Notes: a model not told the origin generated them from the letters alone. Shown: positions 1-18,531, numbered from the stretch's first letter. The stretch is DNA of 62,500 nt from Chrysomallon squamiferum (GCA_012295275.1 CM022673.1:8725311-8787810); one strand, 5' to 3'. Made by a program: numbers and translations.

Positions 1-557
1 TAGATAAATTGGATGGATGGATGATGGACAGACATCAGACAGTCAGAAAGACAGATGGTTTTGTGTATAGGTAGATAAGGCAAGCAGGCAGAGGGAGAGA
101 CAAACAGATAGACAAGTACACAGTTAGATATTTCGACGAACACATTATTATTATTATTATTATTACTACTACTACTAAAACTCATCGACAAAAGCATTTA
201 AACTCCAAATTCCTTTTAAAGCACAGGTCAAAAGTTCGACACAACGATTTTTTTCTGTGTAGTAAAACAAACCATCAAATTTTTTAATATATACCCTCTC
301 TAACAGCCTAATTATATTCCGTGAAACTCAATACATTGCAACTAATAAGACTAATACAGAATAATACAAATCACTAATAGGACTAATATAAAACAATTCA
401 AAGAATCTGGGAAGATCAGATTAATTAGTATGCTGGTATTGACCCGGTAATCAAAGACAAATATAATTAACACACGACAAATTCTCACAGAGAAAAGGTG
501 GGAGATACAATTGATATTATTAATAATTTTGGTTTATTATATTGCGTTGTGATTATA
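1..557. other. intergenic, no gene seen
   Basis: Low-complexity GATG/GACA-rich DNA at the left edge (about 10-70), a short (ATT)n followed by (ACT)n near 146-176, then AT-rich DNA. No open frame with plausible splice sites or protein-like composition was found. Confidence 0.6.
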
Positions 558-585
558 TATGTATGTATGTTTGTATGTATGTATG

Positions 586-617
<32 letters not shown>

Positions 618-763
618 TGTATGTATGTATGTATGTATGTATGTGTGTATGAATGTATGTGTGTATGAATGTATGTATGTATGTATGTATGTATGTATGT
701 ATATGAGTGCATTTGTATGGGTGTATATGTATGTGTGTATATGTATGTGCATGTGTGTGTGTG
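558..763. repeat. (GTAT)n microsatellite
   Basis: Tetranucleotide GTAT array with GTGT and GAAT interruptions, decaying into TG-rich DNA. It gives open frames on both strands made only of Tyr/Val/Cys/Met or Tyr/Ile/His/Thr; these are artefacts of the repeat. Confidence 0.95.
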
Positions 764-2200
764 GAATTGCTTATCTTTTTTCTCTCCGTATGTTCGTCAG
801 TATTTACAAATGAACTCATGACGCTGTGAATTAATTGTACTTCTGATAATTTACAGAAATATTATTTTCTGCTCACAGCATACGTTTCGATCTGAAAACT
901 AATAAAAAAAATAATCAGTGAAACAAAAGAAAACGAAAACATTAATTTCTAAATATTACTTAAAGACGCTTTGCATAAAGAAATCAAATTCTAGGCCTTC
1001 CGGTACTGTACCAGAGTTAATAATAAACTGAAAATTAATGTGTTTGACATTGTTAAATTCTTTGGGTTAGGGGATTGTAAATATTCTCCTGTTTTTCAAA
1101 TATACCTGTACACACAACTTTATGTATACATACAAACATAGTTATATTAAAATATATTATACACATATCGAATATACGAGAAGGGATAAATCCTCATATA
1201 CATTGCATCCATACACATATACAAACATACACATACATACAAAATCGTATACCTAACACACATTTAAACATTTATTTTAATTTATAAATTACAGTATACA
1301 TAAAACACTGGTATTCAATTTTCATGTAAGTTCACGAAAATTATGTATTTTTAATTATATGATAAATTCATTGTTTTTGATGAAATGATTAAATATCCCT
1401 AAACCAAAAAAAAAAAATAAATAAAAAATAAAAAAAAGAATCAAAAAAAGTAAGATAGAAAGAAAAGAAAGAAAGAAAGAAAGAAAGAAAGAAAAGAGCA
1501 TTCCTACTCTGTCTTCTTCGTGAATCCCAATTTAACAATGAACGAAGTAACATCGGTTTTTTTTCCAAATACTTTTACGCTAGATTAAGAAAGAAAAATG
1601 GTAGCGAAAATCTGCAAACAAGACAGCGCCAACGCAGTTTTTCAAGCAGAAATACTGGATTAATTCTGTACTTACAATTTTTTTCTTCTTCTTGTTCAAT
1701 ATTATTTTGGTATACAAAGGTTGCTTTCACAAAATCTTTTTGCAGCGCTGATAATGTTATCTTTTTTGAATGAATCAAATCCTATAGATTCACCACGATA
1801 AAAACTACTGGTTTAGAGGATTGATGGAAAAAGGTTTATAAATGGCATTTTAATTTAAATTTTTTTCTTGTATTTTTTGTTTCTGTTTTATTTGGTTTGT
1901 TTGTGGGAATTTATATTGTATTAATTATTTATATTTTTTAAACAATTTTGGTTGTTTTCTTTTAAACCACAAAAAAAAAAAAAAATTAAAAAAAAAATTA
2001 AAATTCATGCACTAGATTATTTTTGTTTGGAACGGGAAATTGCCGTTATAATACCTTGAGATTACAAAGTAATGTGAAGATATACAATTTCGAAGCATAA
2101 ACTGTTTATGGATATTTGATGGACATTGTGTATAGATATTTTATTTACAGCAGAGATCGAATCTTCCTAATAACTCGGTAAATAATAATGAATTATATAT
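764..2200. other. AT-rich intergenic, no gene seen
   Basis: AT-rich DNA with an A-rich stretch at about 1405-1440, a (GAAA)n array at about 1460-1495 and poly-A near 1970-2000. No exon signal supported. Confidence 0.55.
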
Positions 2201-2208
2201 AAAAAAAA
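2201..2208 (-). terminator. Pol III terminator of the tRNA-His
   Basis: Eight A on the plus strand, that is T8 on the transcribed minus strand, begin 7 nt past the tRNA 3' end. A run of four or more T is the normal RNA polymerase III stop, which supports a functional tRNA gene rather than a decayed copy. Confidence 0.75.
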
Positions 2209-2214
2209 CTGCTT

Positions 2215-2286
2215 TGCCGTGACCAGGATTCGAACCTGGGTTATTGCGGCCACAACGCAAGGTACTAACCACTATACGATCACGGC
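2215..2286 (-). tRNA. tRNA-His (GTG)
   Basis: Read on the minus strand, a full cloverleaf of 72 nt folds. A 7-bp acceptor stem pairs 2280-2286 (GCCGTGA) with 2216-2222 (TCACGGC), with discriminator A at 2215. The D-arm carries an intact A box (TAGTGGTTAGT). A 5-bp anticodon stem TTGCG/CGCAA closes the loop TTGTGGC, so the anticodon is GTG, read as histidine. The T-arm carries the B box GGTTCGAATCC. There is no intron. The extra 5' G of mature tRNA-His is normally added after transcription and is not expected in the DNA. All stems pair and a T-run terminator follows, so I regard it as functional. It stands alone here: no other tRNA lies in the window. Confidence 0.95.
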
Positions 2287-2352
2287 TACAAAGCAGACAT
2301 GCTATATATTCTAAAAGTTATCGAGATCTTTCATATCTCAGACCTCTGCAAC

Positions 2353-2353
<1 letters not shown>

Positions 2354-2413
<60 letters not shown>

Positions 2414-2414
2414 T
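2354..2414. repeat. (ATT)n microsatellite
   Basis: About 20 uninterrupted ATT units next to the tRNA gene. It is the source of a poly-leucine open frame. Confidence 0.95.
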
Positions 2415-4270
2415 TATTATAGATAATGTTTAAAAACGAAAATAAAATAAAATAAAGGCTTAAAGAAATACAGTCACCATATGGAAACTTAAGCAAAGTT
2501 CAGCAAGTGCTTGCAGATACATATCTTTACCTTCCGCGACATATCACGAAGTATGGCATTTAAATCTTTCCCCGCTGTTTAAAGAGTTTATCTTAACTTG
2601 AACACTCGCTGTTGGAAACTGTGCGTTTAGATAACTGTATTATTTGTATGGTGACAACAGCGACGTTTTCCAGTCAATGGTTGTGTCAGTGTGTATGTAT
2701 GTATGTGTGTTGTGTGTGTGGGGAGACAGACAAACAGGAAGAGATAAAGAGACAGAGAGAGAAAAAAGAAGAACAAGACAGACAGAGTGTGAAAGTCCGT
2801 TAACTATTTATTTTTTGTCTGAATTTACGTCTGAAAAAGGCTACAACTCTCCTTCGTCGTAATGGCGAAGTTTATTATTAGTAAAGGTTAGTATCTAGTT
2901 TTGGGTCTGTTCGTTTTACCATGAAATTTCTTTTATTGATGCTCTGACAATGCAAGATTTAAAAAAAAAAATATTTGATTTTCTTTTCATGATTTATCAT
3001 CCTTATACGCTGCTAGGTTTCCTTTCAGAATTTATCATTCGTATACGTCTCTTTTAGGACTCATCATCCAAGTGCGTTGCAGAACTTCGTTTCATGATTT
3101 ATCATTCGTGTACGACACTAGATGTCTTTTTTAATTTTTATATACAACGTCTAATATCTGCACTCGAGTTCAGTGTTGTACAGTGTGTTTATTGACCACG
3201 GCTGTGTAAAGACACTGCCAGTTGCAAATCATTATTTTGCAGACAGTCTCCTATTTCAATGTGATTTCTCCACGCAAAGCAGCAGTTATTTTAAAACCTA
3301 AAGCTTCCTCACTATGATTTTATTTTGTCAGTGCTAAAAATACAGCGTTTAGGAATGGTGTGAGAAAGTTCCTTATATCACCTCCATTGTTTATAAATTT
3401 CATGCCTAAACATGCACAAAATGTCGGCCCACCTCGCGTCAGTTGTTTGTAGAGTTCGCGTGTCATTTTATTTTTATTTTTATTTTATTGATGTTGTTGT
3501 TGTTTATTGCTTTTAGCTAAATCAAATTGTTTCTAAACATATTTATCCCATTACGGTTTATGGGCTATAAAAAAAACAAAAAAAGAGTAATAAAATATAA
3601 ATAAATATAAGAAATATAAAATGATGAACGTGACAAAAACAAAAATAAAAAATAAAATAAAATAAAATAAAATAAAATAAAATAAAATAAAATAAAATGA
3701 AATAAATGAAACAACAAAAATCACATAACAATAAATCAATAAATAAATAATAACAACGATGATAACAATCAATATTTTTACCATCATCATTATCATCATC
3801 ACCATCATCATCATCATTATAAAAAAAAAAAAAAAAATTCATTGAAAATAACAAACACCAAACTCTTCCATTTTCTATAACGAAAGCAGAAGATCATGGC
3901 GTTGATAGTACAGGTTGATGCAGACGATAGACTCGGTGAAAAAAAAGAAAAAAGAATTACCCTTCATTAACCCTTTGTATGTCGTGGAGTGAAAACTGTA
4001 ACATGCCCCCCGGGATCAGACAGACACCAATTTCAATGAAATGAAATCCGATCTAACCTATGACCCTGGAAGAATTCGTCAGTGAAATTAAGAAAATACT
4101 GGTCTCGGTCACTATGTCATATCTTGTCTTAGACGTTTTTGTTTTTTGCCATGCATCAAACTGCTCAAAAGCGCTGTTTCCTTGGCAGTTCCTGGTTTTG
4201 TCATATTTCTACAATACAGAGTGAGATATGTTTTCTTTTTCTTTCTTTTTTATATTCTTTGTGCTGCTTA

Positions 4271-4314
<44 letters not shown>

Positions 4315-5412
4315 AGCCATTCACTTTTTAATTCCTTCCAAATGATTTTTGTTCCTCATCCTTCTTTTATTCCTTTCTTTTTTATCCTTCCACGTTCTTC
4401 CTTTTCGTTTCACTTCATCTTTCTTCTTCATTCTTTTCCTTTCTTTTTTTATTCATTTTTTTTCGTGTCCATATTTCTTCCTAATTTTTAATTATTTTTT
4501 CTCTTTGCCTCTATTTCGATAAACTGTACACTCCTAATATTAACTACAGACATTATTTTTTAATTTCACACTTTTCACACGCTCCACTTACACCTCAACC
4601 TCTGACCAGTTTCGTCATTAAATACTCCGACGGGTATCGATCTCGCAACACGTCGCACCCGGGGCGGAAACGCTGTAGAAATGAGGCCAGTAAATAAAAA
4701 GAAGAATTACAGAAGCAAGGTCGGTTGTATAGGGCAGAGAGCGCCCAGGCGAACGCGGCATCCCATTGCCTTTTCAAGAGAAGTACGCCAATGACTCAAT
4801 TACGAACTTATTGGCAGCGCTTGTCTGTTTTGATGAACCCAAGTAATAATATCTGGACACCAAATCACAGAAAAAATCACTGGACCGTCTCTCGAGAGAG
4901 TTAAGTTTGACTGGACTTGGAATGGAACCCCGTGGTATATGAGAGTCGATGATGTACGGGGTCAATAAAAGACATGCATTTGTTGTTCGCACGACTAAGA
5001 ATATAATGAGGATGTAGCTAAAGGTCTACTTCACAATTAATTTTTTTTTTCTTGGCTTCTTGTTCTTGTTCTTGTTTTTTTTTTTTTGTTTTTTTTTTTT
5101 TTTTTTACAGATCTTTTTTACTTATGGTTTATGGTTATATATGTAGGGATAGTCATTATATTATCCTGTGTTATTAGAATATATTTGATTTACGATGTTC
5201 TGTGCTATGGCGACTGGAAGCGTACATGGATAGAGGGCGCTATTTTTATTTATTTTTTTAAGAAAGAAGAAAAAAAGAAGAACGAAATAGAACGGGTTAT
5301 CGTTTATACCGTTTTTCTTTCTTTTGTGTGTGTGTTTCTGTGTGTGTGTGAGTGTGTGTGTTGTTTTCTTTGCCTTGTGATACTACACTAGAGATGGTGC
5401 TTATTGCAATAT
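2415..5412. other. intergenic, simple-repeat-rich, no gene seen
   Basis: Mixed DNA: TG/GA-rich patch 2690-2790, a short repeated ATGATTTATCAT-type motif at 2988-3115, (AAAAT)n at about 3640-3700, a CAT-rich patch 3780-3820, (ATT)n at 4271-4312, T-rich DNA at 4360-4500 and poly-T 5040-5107. The stretches 3880-4200 and 4560-5030 are of normal complexity but show no exon I can defend. Confidence 0.5.
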
Positions 5413-5413
5413 G

Positions 5414-5453
<40 letters not shown>
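5413..5453. repeat. (CA)n-(GA)n compound microsatellite
   Basis: Six CA units run directly into about fourteen GA units. Confidence 0.9.
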
Positions 5454-7560
<2,107 letters not shown>

Positions 7561-7785
7561 ACGTGTCTGTGTGTGTGTGTAAGGGTGTGTGTGTGTGTCT
7601 TTGTATGTGTTTTTTTACACGTGCTGTTTATATTGTTGACTAAAATTGTACACTATTTTCAGCAGTTGTTATAATTTTGTATATAACTAGAGATAGGCAT
7701 ACAGTTATATTCTCAGAAATATGTGTTTCTTGTTACATGTGAATGTTTGTGAGCTAGTGCATTTATCTGTGTATGTGTTGACAAA

Positions 7786-7866
7786 AAAAACAACAACAAA
7801 AAACAACAAAAAAAACAACAACAAAAAACAACAAAAAAACCAAAACAAAAAAAAACAAAACAAAGC
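7786..7866. repeat. (CAACAAAAAA)n low-complexity array
   Basis: A-rich, CAACAA-type imperfect repeat that precedes the next GA tract. Confidence 0.8.
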
Positions 7867-7910
7867 CAGGAAAGAACGTGAAGAGAAGGTTTAGGGAAAG
7901 AGGAAAACAG

Positions 7911-10160
<2,250 letters not shown>

Positions 10161-10193
<33 letters not shown>

Positions 10194-10218
10194 ATATATA
10201 TATATAAATATACAATTC

Positions 10219-10288
<70 letters not shown>

Positions 10289-10292
10289 TATT

Positions 10293-10346
<54 letters not shown>
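10161..10346. repeat. (TA)n arrays ending in (CA)n
   Basis: Four TA blocks separated by short spacers, several resembling TATTTAAA or AATTCAG, followed by a CA run. The TA blocks are self-complementary and could extrude as cruciforms or stall replication. Confidence 0.9.
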
Positions 10347-13300
10347 TACATACACACAGATACAAACACATACACACAGATACAAACACATTGTATATTA
10401 CACAGTCTCTCTGAGTTTGGACAAAGACATAAAGGAAATTTTGAAGACATACATGTATACATAAATACATATGCACCTATACATGTATACATAAATACAC
10501 AGTACCTGTATATGTATATATGAAGTTAATAATCAGCACAGAAAATAATCATGTCAGGTATTAATATTACATACCTAAATAACAAACGTCATTTAAAAAA
10601 AAATGGCTTGTTTTGAAGTCCAACTGGTTAATTTGAACAGATGAGAAAAATACTACACTTTACTGATAATCTAATAAGAAAAAAACTTTTATAAAAGTGA
10701 AAATATGTTGGTAAGTTATAACACTGTTTTAGAGAAATGCGTCAGTTTGGATAGATTTTAAAATTATAAAAGCGAAAAACTTTAGTTACTAAATAAACAG
10801 CTGCTCCTGTTATGAGCTAATTGTGGAGTCAAAATAAAAATGTGTATCAATGATCTGTCGTTTTATTCAAAGATTAAAATGCAGGTAAGATTTTCTTCTA
10901 CATGTTTCATTCAGAGACTGTCATTACTGTATTATAAATAAAAAATAAAAAATGTAAAATAAAAATTAATTAAAGTGAAAAAGAAGAAAAGTTTTATATC
11001 CTAATTACGCCAGTGATGAAATATTCGAATCACTTTGACGAATCTTACTAACTGAGGTAAACTAAAAATAGCATCGCTTCTCTTGTTTTACATCGACTGT
11101 GTAATCAAAACTCTTGTCAGTGGCCGCCGTAATTAACCACTGTTGACATTTTAATCCAGATGTCGCAGTCGCAGACGCTGCTTTGCAAATGAAGCCGTGA
11201 ATGAGTTAGCGCATTTTGTCAGAGATGGTTTTCTTCATCTGGACGATTTCACAGTACAGAAGTGATTGAAGGTTAAACGATGTTTTAATTGAATATATCG
11301 CAATAATAGTTGTAGATTATTAGATAACGTTAATCCTTTGTAGATAAGGCAAGTTAAAACAGTTTGCATTAGAAGGTAATTTCTGATAAATGATGAATAA
11401 ATTATCTGAAGTTTAAGACAATAAGTACGTGTGTTTAAATGTTCTTTCTCGACATCATTACCGTTGGAAGTAGTCTACTTTTACTATATTAACATTCTGA
11501 AATTATTATTATTATTATTTAAAATTATCTTCACCAATGATTTACAAATTAGAGTCATTGTTATAGTTGGATAGTTAGGCGTGGCCACAGAAGCGGTAGG
11601 TGCAGACGCGAAATTCTTAGGCTCACTGTTGGACTGGTGGAAGGGTCTCGGGGAGGGCTAACTTTCTCGAGTTAAGGTTCTTACCTTTCCTCTGAACACT
11701 GACAATCCACGCTATGCCACTGCATGATCGTCATTACGACGACCATTACTCTCTACAGCAACAACATTAACATTAAATACATCATGGTCTTGAAGTAAAA
11801 ATTTAACATATATAATTTATGTTGTTGTTTTTTATTGCTTAAGGAATGTTCTAACTTGTTGCATAGTATGAAAGCACCTTAACACATGCGGATAATGTTT
11901 GTTTTTAAGAGCTAAAATGAATTTTCTTAAACGTAACAGCTTCGCCAAGAGTGCAGTGAAAGAGAACAATTTGAAACTATTCGCCAGCTCAACAAGATTA
12001 CTGCTCTTACACATATGAAGTAATTCATCCACCCAGACAACAGTCTCACGTTACGTGACACTTACATAAAAGATAACATGATATCTACACAGACTTCAAT
12101 TTCTCACTCAAGTAAGCGAATAATGCAGGGTTTTTTGTTGGTAGCTGTCGGTTAGCGAGATGAACAAATGATTCGAAGGATCTAGATTACGCACGGAACC
12201 CATTGCGCTGTTGTTTTCGCTTTCGTTACTCTTCAGTGACTATTTAAAACACCTTATTATTATTATTATTATAATAAAAGATTCCTTATCGTAATGGAGA
12301 GCTAAAACGGGGTATTTCGATACCTTTATAACCTTAAGACTAGTATTATGTTTAATAACCTTTTAATTTTTGAAAGTTGTATAAAAATTTTAATATTTTT
12401 ATTATTATTATTATTAGAAGTAGTAGTAGTAGTGGTAGTAGTAGTAGTAGTAGTAGTAGTAGCAGTAGCAGTAGTAGTAGTATTTTAGATTTTGATATTG
12501 GTGTTGTGCGGTTGTCTGAAGAAAACTTGATAAAAAAGATAGTTCCAAATAAAGGGGCATGTCAGACACTCAGATTATTTGAATTATTTGGTTTGACATT
12601 GCAAGAAAAAAGGAAACTGACCAATTTTGACTTGTGTAATCAATAGTTTCGTGCAATTACTTTCCACGTCATTTCCGCTCAAAAGATGAAGGAATCAAAA
12701 AAAAAAAAAAAAAAAAAAAAAAGATGAGCGGTTGTCTGTTAGAGATAATTGCTTAAAATTAAAATGTATATCTTTTTTCTCCACAAATAAAAATAAACAG
12801 AGAGAGAGAGAGTATAAAAATATAATAGAAAACAACTTGAGACGGATTATTGCTCGGGATACTTAACAACTGCTTACAGTAAACTGATATTCATTCATTC
12901 AAAACATAATAATTAAAAAATTCGTGCAATTCACACATCATCCTTTATCCCATATATTTTAAAATTCGTAACATAATTTTTTCAGACCTCTGTACAAATT
13001 ATACTTTCCCCTAATTCACTCCCACCATATTATTTCATACATATAAAAAAATCATTCAGTTTAATTTTTCTCACGTAATTTACACTCTCATATTTAATTC
13101 ACACATCTATGCATTAGCCACAGGACTTTTCCTACAGCTTGAACTATCACACCTTTTCAAAACATCCATACATTATCTCACATCATTAACCAAATGACTC
13201 GACGTCTACGGAGTAAAGCCCTATGTTTTCTATGTTAATTAGATTTAGTACCAGGCCTAACGTGGGACATATTTTCCGTCAGCGACTTTGTCCACGACGT

Positions 13301-16300
13301 CGCTGATTTACGGAGAATTTAACATCGTCCTACATTTCTTTAGTTGTATCGATCACCAAATAACAAATGTCAGCTTTCCAGAACTGCGATATATAACAGC
13401 GCGCCGGCATGAGTGTTTCGAGTTGGTGAATCCCGCCACTTTATTAAGCGCACCGCGCTATTATCAAAGTTTAAAGCTTGCCAAAATGTATTGATCTATA
13501 CTAGTTTTCCTCCGAATGTAGTCAGCGAAAAATTGAATGGCTGGAAAAGACATGAAACGCGTCCCTTATTAAGCTAAGTTTGAAGGGGAAAAAAAGTAGA
13601 CAGAATTAGAAAAGTGGTTTAGTCAGACAGGCGAATTTGAAAGAAAGAATAACCAACCAAGCAATAAATAAGGTAATAAAATTACTCGTCATTAATGCTA
13701 ATATCGCTGCTGTTGCTACTGATATATATACTACCAGTGTTACCACTGCAACAACCACTCTGCTACTACGCCTACACAGACTAATATGATGATTCTGATG
13801 ATCACCATTGCCAACATCGCCATTACTAAAATGATTAACCACTATTCATAACGACTACAACAACAACTACTACAGCTGCATCTGCGGCAACAATAACAAT
13901 AACAATAATAATAATAATAATTAAAAAAAAAATGATGATGATGATGATGATGATGACGATCTTGTTGATGATTATAGTGATGATGACAGTAATAACCTAT
14001 CGTATTGTATAAACAGACATATTATTCTGCTATATTTCTTCAGACTCACAATTTTTACCTTTCTTTCTTAACAGCCATAAAAACGAGCGACGTGAGTCAA
14101 ACTCGATTTCGGCCCTTGAATAACATCTTTTATCTAATGGGGTAAAAACCATGTTTCCAAGGCAACTAATTTATTTCCGTGATTGAGATAAAAGCGACGA
14201 TTTTTTAAAAACCCGTTAGTTATGAACTGCGAAATCAATGAGGGTTTCAATCTATTGATAAAATCGCTTATTCGTGTTCGCATGCAGACACAGACGGTTG
14301 TACAGAAACCGTTCCACGTCGTCAACTCTGGTTAAAGCAAATATGGCGTTATTTCCGGTTTACCACTTTTTTTGGTGGAAGAAGGGTAAATTTAACAGCC
14401 TCGTCTGAGTAATTCATGAATGAATGACTGACTCTGAAATAAGTGACGTTCTGGAAATGCTGATTGTCAAAATAATTTCGAACAGATAAATACGTTCCAT
14501 CGTCCATCCCCCCCCCCTTTGAACAGTATTTTCAGTCCTCCCTGTCTCAACTAATTCTATCCAGAATAATAAAGCTAAAAATTCCCTGGTGGTTATTTGA
14601 GGTTATTTGCGGTTAACGAACGCTAACGAACCTTTTATTAAATATCGTTTGCGGTCAGTCTCGTTACTATGACCCGCCTTGAATGCAGAAAGTGCGAACT
14701 AGAGGTCTTTGAACACAAAGTGTTTTATGGAGAAAATATATCATTATGGCTTTTTTTTACAATCTAATTCTCCGTGTTAAATTAAGAATTTCTGTCTTGG
14801 TAACTTTGGATAGATGGAAGGATGCCAGAATTCTTGGAATAAAACAGACCGAGAAATTGAGATTTTATTTAGTGTCAAAAATTTGGTTACGTCGAACCGA
14901 GCAAAATGTTGAATATAAACTTCAGTTCAGCCTGTTGCTTAGCTGTTCGTGAGAACATTTTCAGTTATATCTGTTTGATAATGATAGTTATTAACTGTGT
15001 AATGAAATTTGATATTTGTTAAAAAAAAAGAGAAGAGATTGTAACAACACCACCAACAATAACAATAATAATGATAATATGGAATAATAATAATAAAGTA
15101 ATAATTTTTATAACAACAACAGCAACAACAGTAATAATAATAATAACAATAATAATTTTAATAACAATAATAATACTAATAATAAAATTTATAACAGCAA
15201 CAAAAACAACAACAACAACAACAACAACAACAGTAACAATAGAAGAAGAGGTCGAATGAGGCAAACACAATAAAGAAAGAGAGAAAGAAAGAAAGAAAGA
15301 AAAAAGAATGAAAGAAAGAAAGAAAGAAAGAAAGAAAAATTAAAGAAAGAAAGAAAGAAAATAGAAACAAACAAAGGTCAAAGAGAAATACAGGCAAATA
15401 ACAAAACAAACACAAGCCAAGCACCATTTGTCATAATTTATGGTAACACTGAAATGGTGATTTTCATAAAAACCACTTTCTCAGACGGCGTGTTGCGATT
15501 CACATTGTCGACAAACATTTAATACAGTATGAGATCCAATTACCTCAAAGGCCTCTACGTGTTACATGTACGAAATTGAATTTCCCTATATTCTTAGTGC
15601 AAGTTGCCATTCATTCTGAAATTTTCCTGTTTCTAATCAGTGAGCTGTAAATATTCCGCAAATCTCGACCACACAAAAGCCCGGAGACGTAATCTTTTCA
15701 GCATGCAGAAATTTTTGACATGTTTTTAAAAACGCCTCGGGATTATTAAATCAATTAATCACATGTCACGGACCACGGCAGCCAGTTCGATACTTTAATA
15801 AAATTAGAATCAATAAATTAATGTTTTCAAATGGGCTTTTATCCTCAGTAAGTCTAAGCACGTTTGACTTGGGCACTCAATACTGAAACCCGGTTTGTCA
15901 GCCCGACAATGTATTTTAACGCGTAATATATTAGTGTTGTTAGCGTGTTAGGATGTTAGAGTGAAAGAATGAATGTGACGGCCCTACATTAATCCAATTA
16001 GTTCTGAGTAGGATCAGGTTCTGTGATGCGATCCCTGAACCTCGCGGGCTTTTACACCCGTTGCTTAATCTCTTCACAATAGCAGCTGGTAATTAATGTA
16101 GAGAAGATATTACTTATAACCCTAAATTTTTCAATGTATTAAAACCCGTGGTACGTTCTTTATTCGTCCCTAGAAAGTGACTATTAAAGATCCCCTAGCG
16201 TTGTAACAGCAGCTGAAGTAGTGACTATAGCGTTTAATCCTCTTTCACATTTCATATTTACATGAAGCAGAAATGTACAGATGTATTCTTAATTGAAGTA

Positions 16301-16399
16301 TTAATTCATACGTTCATTTGTCAATATAATTTTACTCTGAATTCTTTAATATTTACTATATTAAGTTGAAATCGGAAAAAAACACACACACACAAACAG

Positions 16400-16401
<2 letters not shown>
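10347..16401. other. long intergenic stretch, no gene seen
   Basis: Contains small repeats: (ATT)n at 11505-11519, (AGT)n at 12419-12482, poly-A at 12694-12722, a C10 run at 14508-14517, (AAT/AAC)n at 15045-15240 and (GAAA)n at 15270-15360. Between them are higher-complexity islands near 11080-11230, 13190-13500, 14080-14700 and 15470-16250. I saw no exon with protein-like sequence and matching splice sites. Confidence 0.5.
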
Positions 16402-16489
<88 letters not shown>

Positions 16490-17045
16490 GCGCTCAAGAT
16501 AATAAAAAATAATAAAAAATTGTAGGAGCAGCAGCAGCAATAACAAAAGTAAACAAATAAGTGATTTATGGTAAATAAATTAACTAATCCTTTATTACGA
16601 TTAGTAATGATTTTCAGTGTCACGTGTCATCATATTAGCGTGGGACTTTCCTACTTTCATTTTCAAGCTTAACATCAGTAAAGGGGAATTCCCGTCTAAT
16701 TTTACGTTATATCTTCTTTATTTCGAAAAATAATTTATAAAACAAATGGAAATAAGTGACATTTTTACAAATTAACTAATTATAATGTGGTATCACTAAA
16801 AAATATTTCGTTTCTTTTAATCACGTGACCTGTGTTTTTGCAGGTTATATATCCAATATGTGCATTATCCATCGGCCCTGGTGTCTGGGCATGTGGTTGG
16901 CGTGTTGAGTCGAGAGTCGCACCACAGTGAGTTCGAATCGCCCTCCGAGCCCTGTGATGTACTTCAGTCACTGCGCTTTCTGCTGTTCATGTCACTGGGT
17001 CAACACTTAAATCCACTACCCTTTTTCATATTTTTTGTTTATTTA
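16402..17045 (+). mobile_element. dispersed repeat copy 1: (GA)n plus ~550 bp body with tRNA-like region
   Basis: A (GA)n tract (16402-16488) is followed by a ~555 bp body that recurs almost unchanged at 18531-19083, with roughly 15 differences, so about 97 percent identical by eye. The 3' part carries a canonical Pol III B box, GTTCGAATC at 16931-16939, with an A-box-like TGGTTGGCGTG about 38 bp upstream. This is the spacing of a tRNA-derived SINE. Similarity begins exactly at the GA tract; DNA 5' of it differs between the copies. There is no transposase or reverse transcriptase frame. I infer a non-autonomous retroposon; the family name is unknown to me. Confidence 0.7.
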
Positions 17046-17563
17046 TTTTTATTTTTTTTTATTTTAATAACGAATATAATTTAAGAAAAGTAGTTTTAAT
17101 CTAATGATTCTGGATAAAAAGACAAGATATCCGATGTTAAACGCGATACGTTACTCTTTTTCTTAGAAAGCAGCAACACATAGTTTATGTTTTCACCTTC
17201 TCGTAAACAATGGCGCACATAATACCATTGCCTTTCATTAACAAATCTTGGAATACTGTGACAGATATTTGAACCCGTCCACTGAGGTTGATTGAACTCA
17301 TGATTCCTAAAGCTAATCACAGAGCTAGGATCCTCTACTTAATAGATTCATTTCTGCAGGTATGGTAAATCAATGTATAAGATAATCTCTATTTGTAATT
17401 TTTAAAATTAAATTTATAAATCATTGGCGTTGAATATGTATGTATATGAAACAACAACAACAACATCAGCATCAATAACAGTAAATAACAAAAACAACAA
17501 TAATAACAGTAATAATGATGATTACGATGATGTTGATGATATATATTATTACTATCAATGTCG

Positions 17564-17601
<38 letters not shown>

Positions 17602-18359
17602 GTCATTATATCGTAACCTACCCTTTGTTCATTTGTCTTGTACGTTCGGCCAGCTCAATCATCTAAAACACAAATTAAAATTAATTAAAATTAAATTAAT
17701 CAGAATTTCAGTTAAAGGCATGTTTACCATGATTATGATGATCATAAATTATTTCAGCCAGTAAAACAGTTAAACAGCCAGATACCTGCATGATTATTAT
17801 TTAGTTTTTGCATATATTAACAGTTATAATTGTTAATAATATTAATTTGTCAAACTGTAAGAGAAAACTCCTTATTTCATTGTAATTTTTTTTTTTTTTT
17901 TGTCATTCATTTGTCGACAGACACTTTATTAATTCAGCGTGGAAAACAACGTCTACAAGGAATTTCCCAACTCCAGTGTGTTTTACCTCTCTCGTTATTC
18001 CAACTAGTGACACTGATTATACCTCGTTGACAGGTGATAACTAAGTGGAGACTGTCATTTCTGAAACTTACAAGTGAGTGACAGTATTTCACAGAAAATA
18101 AAATTATTTTGAATAACATTTCCCTTTTTTTTTAAATTTTATTTATTATTATTTTTTTTGGCAGTAGCTGGCTACACATATGATGGTCGTGGGATCCAAT
18201 CATTCTAGCCGCATCAAAGTTATTACAAATAACATATAATGAATGCAAAAGATTTCTTTTGCTGATAATAGCCAACTTAATTACGATACGAATAGCCAAG
18301 CTAAGTAGTATAGAGGATTTACCATCCAAGGACTATTTCTAGGTAGTGTATGCTGTGTG
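17046..18359. other. unique spacer between the two repeat copies, no gene seen
   Basis: AT-rich DNA with (AAC/AAT) at 17445-17515, (CAT)n at 17563-17601 and poly-T at 17887-17901. The stretch 17930-18080 is of normal complexity. No exon supported. Confidence 0.5.
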
Positions 18360-18460
18360 AAAGAGAAAGAGAGAGAAGGGAAAGTAAGAGTTGGAGTTAG
18401 AGAGAGAGAGAGAGGGAGAGGGAGGGAGAGAGACAGAGAGAGAAAGAGAGAGAGAGAGAG

Positions 18461-18531
<71 letters not shown>

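Noticed and set aside
10161-10346. CRISPR-like regular spacing of TA blocks
   Set aside because: Blocks are plain dinucleotide repeats with irregular spacers in an animal genome; no CRISPR array is present anywhere in the window.
12377-12646. Plus-strand frame with poly-Ser
   Set aside because: Opened by an (AGT)n array; the tail after it has no recognisable feature.
16780-16971. Minus-strand frame MTEVHHRARRAIRTHCGATL (also at 18817)
   Set aside because: Antisense of the tRNA-like part of the dispersed repeat; kept open by the two copies being near-identical, not by coding.
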